From an uncultured Clostridia bacterium (GTDB lineage: Bacteria > Bacillota > Clostridia > Christensenellales > Borkfalkiaceae), in assembly GCA_959605945.1 (NCBI GenBank), contig CAUHGY010000034.1, positions 1 through 18,147 of the forward strand: a stretch of 18,147 nt of DNA, written 5' to 3'. The position numbers were made by a program, and so were the translations under genes. Below are positions 1 through 7,900 of the stretch, piece by piece. Under the pieces are notes generated by a model. That model made no database searches. It was not told the DNA's origin and worked only from the letters and a program-made list of their open reading frames with translations. Numbering within the stretch: the stretch's first letter is position 1; every line of letters starts with the position of its first letter.

Positions 1-240
1 AAACTTGCTTGCAAGGGTTTTCGAGCGAAGTATTTCAATATTAAAGTCGTTTTACGGAGTAAAACACAATGCTTTGGCATTGTGCGCGGCAGCGGGACTT
101 TAATATTATAATACAAGTAAAAACAATAAATTGTTTTTACGCAGTGTTTCATCGTAAGCGACCTTTTTCGCAAGAAAAAGCTGCTGCGTCAGCGGCAGGT
201 AAATTTTAACAAAATTTACGGCGCGCAACGATATAAGAGA
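1..240. repeat. Copy 1 of a 240-bp multi-hairpin repeat unit
   Basis: Non-coding unit whose first ~125 bp recur at 241. It is packed with perfect inverted repeats: 4-8/11-15; a 12-bp stem 37-48/96-107 that encloses two further hairpins, 49-55/59-65 and 66-72/77-83 (a three-way junction); then 117-126/131-140, 163-169/174-180 (GCAA loop), 181-187/192-198 (one G-T pair) and 199-207/211-219. A short stem 151-155/228-232 could enclose the last three. No ORF with a ribosome binding site is visible. The unit starts exactly at the window edge, so the array may continue to the left. It could be a structured RNA, a REP/MITE-like mobile palindromic element or a nucleoid/DNA-structure site; I do not recognise a named family. 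Confidence 0.85.
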
Positions 241-368
241 AAACTTGCTTGCAAGGGTTTTCGAGCGAAGTATTTCAATATTAAAGTCGTTTTACAAAGT
301 AAAACACAATGCTCCGGCATTGTGCGCGGCAGCGGGACTTTAATATTATAATGCAAGTAAAAAACAAT
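241..368. repeat. Copy 2 (partial) of the multi-hairpin repeat
   Basis: Matches positions 1 to about 126 with five substitutions, then loses similarity around 367, so the second half of the unit (hairpins at 163-219 in copy 1) is missing. The three-way junction is intact: outer stem 277-288/336-347, inner hairpins 289-295/299-305 and 306-312/317-323. Two substitutions (296, 297) lie in the loop of the first inner hairpin and two (314, 315) in the loop of the second; the fifth (353) lies outside the stems. It ends about 137 bp before the flavodiiron start codon. Confidence 0.85.
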
Positions 369-504
369 TTTTCAACTAAACAAAAAATTATTGCCCGCCA
401 TCGCCGGCAAATAGAATTAAACCGCCGCCATGGCCTTACAATAAAACTTACATTTCTTGTAATACGATAAATATTAAATACAACAGTTTTTTGGAGGAAT
501 TTTT
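369..504 (+). promoter_or_regulatory. Leader/promoter region of the flavodiiron gene with strong RBS
   Basis: AT-rich intergenic stretch between the repeat and the flavodiiron gene. A strong Shine-Dalgarno (GGAGG, 493-497) sits 7 nt before the ATG at 505 and fixes the start. I see no clean sigma-A promoter; a weak candidate is TTACAT (448-453) with TATTAA (472-477) at 18-nt spacing. A short palindrome GCCATGGC lies at 427-434. Confidence 0.45.
448..462. promoter_or_regulatory. Possible PerR/Fur-family operator
   Basis: The 15-bp sequence TTACATTTCTTGTAA has 5-bp arms TTACA/TGTAA around a 5-bp centre. It agrees with the Bacillus PerR box pattern TTATAATNATTATAA at 10 of 14 defined positions. 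It sits 42 bp before the start codon of an oxygen/peroxide-type defence gene, where a PerR operator would make sense. An AT-rich 15-mer can match by chance, so this is a candidate only. Confidence 0.3.
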
Positions 505-2283
505 ATGTTTATAACCGACGACGTCAAATATATAGGCGTTAACGACCGCGAAATAGATCTTTTCGAAGGAATGTACAAAGTGGAAAACGGTATGGCATAT
601 AACTCATACGCTATATTAGACGAAAAGATTGCCGTGCTGGATACCGTAGACGGTAATTTTGCCGACGAATGGCTCGATAACGTTGCCTCTGCCCTTAACG
701 GCAGGTCGCCGGACTATCTGATGATAACGCACATGGAACCCGACCATTCGGCAATTATCGATCGTTTTATGAATATATATCCGTCAGCACATATAGTTGC
801 CACCGAAAAAGCGCTTGCTATGATGAAAAACTTTTTCGGTACCGATTACGGTGACAGAAAAATTCCGGTCGGCGAAAATTTCTCTATCTCTCTCGGCAAA
901 CACACGCTCACATTTTACACCGCACCGATGGTACACTGGCCGGAAGTTTCCGTAATTTATGACTCATGCGATAAAATTTTATTCTCGGCGGATGCTTTCG
1001 GTAAATTCGGAGCATTAGACAAAGACGACGAATGGGCCTGTGAAGCAAGAAGATATTATTTCGGCATTGTGGGAAAATACGGCGTCCAGGTGCAGGCGCT
1101 GCTTAAAAAAGCGGCTGCGCTCGACATTAAAATCATTTGCCCCCTGCACGGTCCCGTCCTTAAAGAAAATCTCGCATATTACCTTGATTTATACAATACC
1201 TGGTCGCGGTACGGCGTAGAAACGGAAGGCGTTGTCATCGCCTATACTTCGGTTTACGGTCACACTAAAAAAGCGGCGCTTATGCTTGCGGACAAACTTA
1301 CGGAAAAAGGCTGTCCTGAAGTTGCGGTAAACGACCTTGCCCGCTGCGATATGGCGGAAGCGGTGGAAGACGCTTTCAGATACGGCAAAATCGTCTTCGC
1401 TACAACAACTTATAACGGCGACATTTTTCCCTTTATGCGCGAATTTATAAACAGTCTTACGGAGCGCAATTTCCAAAACCGCAAAGTGGCCTTTATCGAG
1501 AACGGTTCATGGGCGCCCGTGGCGGCAAAAACAATGAAATGCATGCTTGAAAAATGCAAAAATCTTTCTTTCACCGAACACAATCCGCGCATTCTTTCGG
1601 CGCTTAACGGCGAAACCGAAAAAGAAATAGACGCGCTTGCCGACGAGCTTTGCGCAGAATATACCGCTCCGGCGGCAAAGACAAACCCGGCTGCACTTTT
1701 CAAAATCGGGTACGGCCTTTATGCGGTTACCTGCAACGACGGAAAAAAAGACAATGCACTGATTGTGAATGCAGTAACTCAGGTCACTGCCGTTCCGGAA
1801 AAAATAGCCGTAACGATAAACAAACTTAATTATTCACATCACGTCATTAAAAAGACGGGTATTATGAACCTGAACTGTCTATCCGTAAAAGCGCCTTTTT
1901 CTGTTTTCGAAAATTTCGGTTTCAGAAGCGGCAGAGCCGTAGATAAATTTCAAGGGGCTGACCCGCTCCGCTCGGAAAACGGGCTGATTTACCTTTCGGA
2001 ATATATAAACTCATATATATCTCTTAAAGTCGAAAACTATATCGATCTCGGTACGCACGGCATGTTTATATGTTCTGTAGTTCAATCGGAAGTTATAAAC
2101 AGCGATGAAACCATGACATATAACTATTACCAGCAAAACGTCAAACCGCGTCCGAATACAAAAATCAAAAAAGGATACGTATGCAAAATCTGCGGTTACG
2201 TCTATGAAGGAGAAACACTTCCCGCCGACTTCATCTGCCCTGTATGCAAACACGGCGTTTCCGACTTTGAAGAGCTGAAGTGA
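505..2283 (+). CDS. Flavodiiron protein fused to flavin-reductase-like and rubredoxin domains
   Basis: A 592-aa cytoplasmic flavodiiron (FprA-type) enzyme, expected to reduce O2 to water (or NO to N2O) and so protect an anaerobe. Residues ~30-220 are the metallo-beta-lactamase-like diiron domain, with ligands H76-x-E78-x-D80-H81, H144, D163 and H215 all present. Residues ~243-385 are flavodoxin-like, with an FMN phosphate loop at YTSVYGHT (247-254). Residues ~398-535 resemble the FMN-binding flavin reductase fold. Residues 557-592 are a short rubredoxin with C560-x-x-C563-G and C578-P-x-C581; the spacing between the pairs is short, as in rubrerythrin-type rubredoxins. The fusion suggests an internal electron chain with less need for a separate rubredoxin. 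A GGAGG site 7 nt upstream supports the ATG. It stands alone on the plus strand and ends at a terminator. O2 versus NO preference cannot be read from the sequence. Confidence 0.93.
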   Translation: MFITDDVKYIGVNDREIDLFEGMYKVENGMAYNSYAILDEKIAVLDTVDGNFADEWLDNVASALNGRSPDYLMITHMEPDHSAIIDRFMNIYPSAHIVATEKALAMMKNFFGTDYGDRKIPVGENFSISLGKHTLTFYTAPMVHWPEVSVIYDSCDKILFSADAFGKFGALDKDDEWACEARRYYFGIVGKYGVQVQALLKKAAALDIKIICPLHGPVLKENLAYYLDLYNTWSRYGVETEGVVIAYTSVYGHTKKAALMLADKLTEKGCPEVAVNDLARCDMAEAVEDAFRYGKIVFATTTYNGDIFPFMREFINSLTERNFQNRKVAFIENGSWAPVAAKTMKCMLEKCKNLSFTEHNPRILSALNGETEKEIDALADELCAEYTAPAAKTNPAALFKIGYGLYAVTCNDGKKDNALIVNAVTQVTAVPEKIAVTINKLNYSHHVIKKTGIMNLNCLSVKAPFSVFENFGFRSGRAVDKFQGADPLRSENGLIYLSEYINSYISLKVENYIDLGTHGMFICSVVQSEVINSDETMTYNYYQQNVKPRPNTKIKKGYVCKICGYVYEGETLPADFICPVCKHGVSDFEELK

Positions 2284-2324
2284 CTGCTAATCGCAACTGC
2301 GCCAAATCGCATTAAAAACAAACT

Positions 2325-2362
2325 TAACTCCCCTGCATTAACTGCCGGGGAGTTATTTATTT
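2325..2362. terminator. Bidirectional intrinsic terminator between convergent genes
   Basis: A perfect 9-bp stem, TAACTCCCC (2325-2333) with GGGGAGTTA (2347-2355), 13-nt loop. It is followed by TTTATTT on the plus strand and, read on the minus strand, by a T-rich run (complement of 2311-2324). It lies 41 nt after the flavodiiron stop and 120 nt after the PPi-phosphofructokinase stop, so it can serve both. Confidence 0.75.
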
Positions 2363-2412
2363 GCCGGCAGTTAAAAAGCTGTTTTGACCGCCGGGTTTTG
2401 GGCTTAAATTTT

Positions 2413-2455
2413 GCCGGTTTCCGGCCGCGGCCCCGCTATACCGCGGGGCCGCGGC
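2413..2455 (-). terminator. GC-rich hairpin pair after the PPi-phosphofructokinase gene
   Basis: A perfect 13-bp, almost pure GC stem (2424-2436 with 2443-2455, 6-nt loop) begins 19 nt after the minus-strand stop. A second hairpin, GCCGG (2413-2417)/CCGGC (2421-2425), overlaps its foot by two bases. No T-run follows on the minus strand, so by itself it is not a canonical terminator; it may stall RNA decay or polymerase ahead of the terminator at 2325-2355. Confidence 0.55.
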
Positions 2456-2474
2456 AACTTTATTCTTTATAAAC

Positions 2475-3725
2475 TTATCTCTTTTCTACAAGAACTTTTT
2501 TAAGATGCGCAAATCTCGGCAGGCCGTCTTCTTTGGGGCAATCTGCCTCGCCCTGAATAAGCGGAAGCGCGTATTTGACAAACTCTTCGGATATACCGGT
2601 ACCGTTATCGGTGATCCAGTCAAGCGGAACGGTCTTTTCCGTATTAGCGGCGAGTTCCAAAGGAAGAAGTTTATATTCACATTCATACTTATCGCCTTCC
2701 TTGCGGGCATAACAAACCATCTTATCGGTCTCTCCCGCAACGGCAGCCCTGACCGCCTGCTTACCGGCTTCAAACGTCTCCTCAACGTCCGTCTTGCTTG
2801 CGCAGTGTGCCGCACATCTCTGCATGAGCGACAGCTCAACGGCTCTCGTTTTAAAACCTGTGGCATCTTTAACAAGATTTGCAAGCGTTGCCGCCACGCC
2901 TCCGAGCTGTGCATGGCCGAAACTGTCTCTTGCTCCTGCCTTTCCGAGCGCTTCGCAAATAAGTGTGCCGTTCTTGTCGTGAATGCCTTCGGATACAACG
3001 GCGATGCACTTGTTGTTGTTTTTGGCACAGACATTTTTAACGTCGGAAATGAATTTATCGACATCGAAATCGATTTCGGGAAGATATATAAGGTCGGCGC
3101 CAAGACCTTTATAGTTTGCAAGCGCCGCCGAGGCCGTAAGCCAGCCCGCATTTCTTCCCATGGCTTCTATGACGCATACCATAGGAGTATCGTAAACCTT
3201 TGCGTCGAGATTTATTTCCATAATTGTAGTGGCAATATATTTCGCCGCGCTGGCAAACCCCGGGCAGTGGTCGGTGCCGTACAGGTCATTGTCGATTGTT
3301 TTGGGAACGCCTATAACGTTCATGTCGTAACCCGACTTGGCCATATATTTGCTTATTTTGTTGCAGGTATCCATGCTGTCGTTCCCGCCGTTGTAAAAGA
3401 AATAGCGGACGTCGTATTTTTTGAAAACTTCAAGCAGTTTTTTATAATCGGTATCGTCTGCCGATGCGTCTTTAAGTTTATACCTGACCGAACCCAATGC
3501 GGACGACGGGGTGTTTTTAAGCAGTTCGAGTTCTTTCATATCTTCTTTCGAAATGTCATAAAACTCTTCGTTAAGTATGCCTTTTATGCCGTGAGCCGCA
3601 CCGTAAACGGCGGTTATGGCGTCAGATTTCAAGCCTTCGATAAATACGCCCGCAGCACTGGCGTTGATGACCGATGTAGGTCCGCCCGACTGTGCGAAAA
3701 CAAGCGCTCCTTTCAAACCTTTCAT
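2475..3725 (-). CDS. PPi-type 6-phosphofructokinase (diphosphate–fructose-6-phosphate 1-phosphotransferase)
   Basis: A 416-aa phosphofructokinase family protein, predicted to interconvert fructose 6-phosphate + PPi and fructose 1,6-bisphosphate + Pi, a reversible glycolytic/gluconeogenic step. The phosphoryl-donor signatures are of the PPi type: GGNDS at 113-117 puts Asp116 where ATP enzymes have Gly, and PKTIDND at 141-147 puts Lys142 where ATP enzymes have Gly. Asp145 is the expected catalytic base, and MGRNAGWL (189-196) is the fructose-6-phosphate motif. The third residue of the first motif is Asn rather than the usual Asp. Length fits the ~400-420-aa subgroup. It starts 35 nt after pfkA, with AAGGAG about 8 nt before the ATG, so the two are probably co-transcribed. 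The family is certain; donor preference is inferred from the two motifs. Confidence 0.9.
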   Translation of the reverse strand: MKGLKGALVFAQSGGPTSVINASAAGVFIEGLKSDAITAVYGAAHGIKGILNEEFYDISKEDMKELELLKNTPSSALGSVRYKLKDASADDTDYKKLLEVFKKYDVRYFFYNGGNDSMDTCNKISKYMAKSGYDMNVIGVPKTIDNDLYGTDHCPGFASAAKYIATTIMEINLDAKVYDTPMVCVIEAMGRNAGWLTASAALANYKGLGADLIYLPEIDFDVDKFISDVKNVCAKNNNKCIAVVSEGIHDKNGTLICEALGKAGARDSFGHAQLGGVAATLANLVKDATGFKTRAVELSLMQRCAAHCASKTDVEETFEAGKQAVRAAVAGETDKMVCYARKEGDKYECEYKLLPLELAANTEKTVPLDWITDNGTGISEEFVKYALPLIQGEADCPKEDGLPRFAHLKKVLVEKR

Positions 3726-3760
3726 TATGTATCTCCTTGAATATAATTTTTTTCTTATGT

Positions 3761-4723
3761 TTACAGACTGAGTTTATAAGCTATATCATAAAGGTTTTTA
3801 TCGAATTTCTTCTCGGCTTTCTGCACGTCTTCGAAAGAAACGGTTATGATTTTATTGTCCTTAATACCCACGGCGCAGCTTTCGCTGTCCTGGCGCAAAA
3901 GTTCCACCGCTTTGTAACCGAAACGCGCCGCCAGAATTCTGTCCTGACTTGACGGAGAACCGCCGCGCTGAATGTAGCCGAAGTTTGTTACTTTTACGCT
4001 TATGCCGCTCTGTTTTTCGACATACGCTGCAATTTCGTCTCTGTTGCCTGCGCCTTCGGCAAGTATTATCATGTTGGAAGTTTTTCCTCTTAAATAACTT
4101 CTCTTGATCGACGACGCTATGTTATCAAGATTATAAGGAATTTCCGGCACGAGAACATACTCGGCACCGCCCGCGACGCCCGCATACAGTGCAATGTCGC
4201 CGCAGTGTCTGCCCATAACTTCAAGCAGACTGACCCTGTCGTGAGAGTGCATGGTATCTCTCAGATTGTTTATAGCCCACAGCACTGTGTTAACCGCACT
4301 GTCGAAACCGACGGTATAATCGGTGTAGGCAAGGTCATTGTCTATTGTGCCGGGAATACCCACTATCTTGATCCCGAAGTTGTCGGAAAGATCCTTGGCT
4401 CCCCGGAAAGTTCCGTCGCCGCCTATAACGACCAGCCCGTCGATGCCGTAAGCCGCAAGCGCGTCGGCAGCCAGCCGCTGAACTTCAATATCTTTAAATT
4501 CGGGGCATCTTGCCGTTTTCAAAAACGTGCCGCCCCTGTGAATCATATCGGACACGGAGCGTGATTCCAACCTTTTGATTTCACCTTTAACAAGTCCGGC
4601 GTATCCCCTTTCCACGCCGTATATATCCATTTTATTGTTAAGCGCCGATCTTACCACCGCCCTTATGCAGGCATTCATGCCGGGCGCGTCTCCGCCGCTT
4701 GTCAATACCGCGATTCTGTCCAT
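3761..4723 (-). CDS. pfkA: ATP-dependent 6-phosphofructokinase
   Basis: A 320-aa canonical bacterial PfkA: ATP + fructose 6-phosphate to fructose 1,6-bisphosphate, the committed glycolytic step, cytoplasmic and normally a homotetramer. The ATP-type donor motifs are GGDGT (101-105) and PGTIDND (124-130), with catalytic Asp128; the substrate motif MGRHCGD is at 170-176, and the N-terminal TSGGDAPGMN (8-17) is typical. AAGGAGA lies ~7 nt before the ATG. It follows dnaE, as in many Clostridia, but after a 226-bp gap with its own good promoter and leader. Its downstream partner is the PPi-type enzyme; pyruvate kinase, often next in this order in other genomes, is absent here. Confidence 0.96.
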   Translation of the reverse strand: MDRIAVLTSGGDAPGMNACIRAVVRSALNNKMDIYGVERGYAGLVKGEIKRLESRSVSDMIHRGGTFLKTARCPEFKDIEVQRLAADALAAYGIDGLVVIGGDGTFRGAKDLSDNFGIKIVGIPGTIDNDLAYTDYTVGFDSAVNTVLWAINNLRDTMHSHDRVSLLEVMGRHCGDIALYAGVAGGAEYVLVPEIPYNLDNIASSIKRSYLRGKTSNMIILAEGAGNRDEIAAYVEKQSGISVKVTNFGYIQRGGSPSSQDRILAARFGYKAVELLRQDSESCAVGIKDNKIITVSFEDVQKAEKKFDKNLYDIAYKLSL

Positions 4724-4905
4724 ATATGTTTCTCCTTTTTTCTTGCTTTAATTCCGTATATATCCTGTTAGAAAAATTTTTAACCTCATGTCAAAATTTG
4801 CGCCGAGAATCCGCACGAAATTACCGCTCTGCATTCTCGCTTTTAAATAACGCCTCCTGCTTAAAAAGGCGTTTTTTGCTCTTTCCGCAAACTCCCATAA
4901 TATAC
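4724..4905 (-). promoter_or_regulatory. Long pfkA 5' leader with hairpins
   Basis: If transcription starts about 7 nt after the -10 element at 4906-4911, the leader is ~175 nt. It holds a hairpin AACGCCT (4849-4855)/AGGCGTT (4867-4873), followed by TTTT on the plus strand but only ATTTAAAA on the minus strand; a stem CGAGAAT (4804-4810)/ATTCTCG (4833-4839); and a near-palindrome around 4767-4784. A perfect -35 hexamer TTGACA (RC of 4789-4794) lacks a good -10. No known riboswitch or T-box signature was recognised. Confidence 0.4.
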
Positions 4906-4934
4906 ATTATATACAAAATCAAAGCGATTTTCAA
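4906..4934 (-). promoter_or_regulatory. Near-consensus sigma-A promoter for pfkA–PPi-pfk
   Basis: On the minus strand, TTGAAA (4934-4929), a 17-nt spacer and a perfect TATAAT (4911-4906). This is the best promoter match in the window. It begins only 16 nt after the dnaE stop codon and points at pfkA. Confidence 0.8.
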
Positions 4935-4949
4935 GTCTTTACAGAGCTT

Positions 4950-7900
4950 TCAGGATTTTTTTCTGAAAAAAATCACGTTATCGGGTTTAAGCCGCCCTTT
5001 GAGTTCGCTGACGAGAGCTTCGCACTTCCTTACCGAACAATGCGAGTTGTATTTTTTTCCGTTGATAGCTAAAATCGCAGGTATATCGCCGGGATAACTT
5101 TCGAGAATGTCGAGAATACCGTCTACGCTGTCGTTGCCGCCGTCTTCGAGAATAAGTCCCAGATATTCCTTTTCGCTATTATGTTCGGGAACGTTTTCGG
5201 CGGTGATTTCAAGTTTTTCGATATTATCGGCAATTATTTGCGGCACACCGTCTTTTATCTGAATTTTGCCGACAACTTTGACGATTTCCTCTTCTGCCAC
5301 CGCGTCGCGCACTCTTTCGAATATCTTAGGAAAAACAACAACTTCGATCTGCCCGTAAATGTCTTCCATCTTTACGAAAGCCATTACCGATCCGCTTTTG
5401 GTGGCGAGTCTGCGGAATTCAGTTATAATTCCGCCCATGACCACATGATCTCCCTCTTTTATTTCCGTATATGTTTTTGCTCCGTCTTCATCTTCTTCAT
5501 AATAAGACAACAGATTTGTGTTGAAAGAGAATTTTTCGAACTGTTCAGAAAAATCGCTCAGAGGATGCCCGGAAAGATATATGCCGAGAACGGTTTTTTC
5601 AAGCGTGAGTTTCTCTTTAGACGAATATTCGGAAAGTACGGGATATTCGAGTTTTAACCCCTCGTCGGCATCCAGAAGCGTGCCGAAAAGGCTTATCTGC
5701 ATATCGTCTTTTTTCTTATTCGCGGCAGACACTCTGTCCAAGAAATCGCCGTAAACTTCCATATAAGTGCGGCGGTTTATGCCGAACGCGTCGAAACTGC
5801 CCGAAAGTATCAGACTTTCAACCAACCGTTTATTGATGCCGAGAGCAATCGTGCGGTTGACAAAATCTTCAAACGAAGTAAAATCGCCGTGGTCATCGCG
5901 CTCTTTAATGATATCGTTTATTATTGCCAGCCCAACGTTTTTCAGCCCGACAAGACCGAATCTTATGCCGCCGTTCTCGCATGAAAAATATGCCTTGCTC
6001 TTATTGATATCCGGCGAAAACACGCTGATGGAACGCGTTTTAAGATAAGTGAGATACTTTGAAAGCTCTTCTATCTTGTCTATCCTGTTATTAAGAAGCG
6101 AACAGAAAAACTCTACCGGATAATATTTTTTAAGATATGCCGTCTGATATGCCAAAACGGCATATGCCGCCGCATGCGATTTGTTAAAAGCATATCTGGC
6201 AAAAGGTTTCATGTTATCGTAAATTTTTATGGCAACGTCTTCCGGAACGCCGCGCTTTATCGCCCCGTCTACAGGCTGGCCCGTGTGTTCGTTGATTCCG
6301 CCGTAAACAAAAATGCTTTTTTGCTGCTCCATTATTTCTACTTTCTTTTTACCCATCGCCTTGCGGACTATATCCGCATGCCCCAAAGTAAACCCGCCGA
6401 GGCTCTGGCAAATCTGCATGACCTGTTCCTGATAGACAAGTATGCCGTAACTGTTTTTCAGAATGGGTTCGAGCAACGGGTGATCGTATGACACTTTATC
6501 GGGATTATGTTTGTTTTTGATGTACTGCGGAATGGAATCCATCGGACCGGGACGGTATAGCGAAATGCCGGCTATTATATCTTCGAAAGTGGTGGGCTTT
6601 AAGTCCCTCATAAAGCGTTTCATGCCCGGACTTTCAAGTTGGAACACTCCGTCGGTTTCTCCCGAACCGATAAGCTCGTATGTACCTTCATCCTCATAGC
6701 CCAAAACATGGAAATCTAAATCGACGCCGAAATCCTCTTTTGCATATTCGCAGGCAAGCTGAACATCCGTAAGCGTCCTGAGCCCCAAAAAGTCCATTTT
6801 AAGCATTCCCAGCGCTTCCACTTCGATCATATCGAACTGTGTGGTGATATCGTCGCCGTTTCTTTGGAGAGGCACGTTTTCCATTATGGGTTTTTCGCAG
6901 ATGACAACGCCCGCCGCATGCATGGACGTGTTTCGCGGAAGCCCTTCGACTTTGATAGCCATATCTATTATTTTGCGCAATTCCGCGTCATTGTTATAGA
7001 TATCGATCAATTCCGGAACGCCTACGTTTTGCTTGTCCTTGGTGAGTTCCATTCCTAGCGACTGCTTTATGGTGGATTTACCGTCCATCAGTTTTGTTAT
7101 TCTGTCGCTGTTGGCATAAGGAATTTTGTAAACTCTCGCAACGTCTTTGATGGCCTGCTTTGACGCCATAGTACCGAACGTAACTATCTGCGCAACCCTG
7201 TCCGAACCGTACTTATTTCTGACGTATTCCACAACCTCGCCGCGGCGAGCATCGGAAATATCCACATCGAAATCCGGCATGCTTACCCTTTCACGGTTGA
7301 GAAACCTTTCGAAAATAAGCTGATATTTCAAAGGTTCCACATCGGTAATGCCGATGGAATACGCAACTATGCTGGAAACTCCCGACCCGCGGCCCGCTCC
7401 GACGGGGATCCCCACGCTGCGCGCATAGTTGATAAAATCCCACACTATCAGATAATAATCGCAAAAACCCATCGAACTTATGACGTCAAACTCATAATCG
7501 AATCTTTCGCGTATTTCGTCGGTAATAACGGGGTATCGTTTTTTAAGACCTTCTTCCGCAAGTCTTTTTAAATATTCTCTGGGCGTACTGCCGTCATCCG
7601 GAACATATTTGGGAATCAGCGAATTGTCCCTGATAGGTTCGCCTTTTTTTGTGAGATCAAATACTTCTTCCGTGACTTTATCGGCTATTTTGACGGTATT
7701 TTCCACCGCTTCGGGAATATACGAAAAAAGCGTTTTCATCTCTTCGGGACTTTTAAGATACGATTGATCGCTTTCCATTTTGAGGCGCGTGGGATCGTCG
7801 TACGTGGTCTTCATGCTGATGCACATGACTACATCCTGCATCTCCGCGTCGCTTCTGTCAAGATAGTGTACGTCGTTGGTAGCGGCAAGCGGAATTCCCG

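Noticed and set aside
1..368. CRISPR array or integron attC array
   Set aside because: The repeat period is 240 bp with no short direct repeat plus unique spacers, and there are no cas or integrase genes or cassette ORFs between the copies.
2505..3740. 411-codon plus-strand open frame antisense to the PPi-phosphofructokinase gene
   Set aside because: Its product shows no recognisable domain, it has no good ribosome site, and it mirrors a clearly conserved enzyme; it comes from codon usage of the minus-strand gene.
4849..4877. Terminator-like hairpin with T-run read on the plus strand
   Set aside because: No plus-strand gene precedes it; on the minus strand the tract after the stem is ATTTAAAA, too weak to call a terminator. 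Kept only as part of the pfkA leader.
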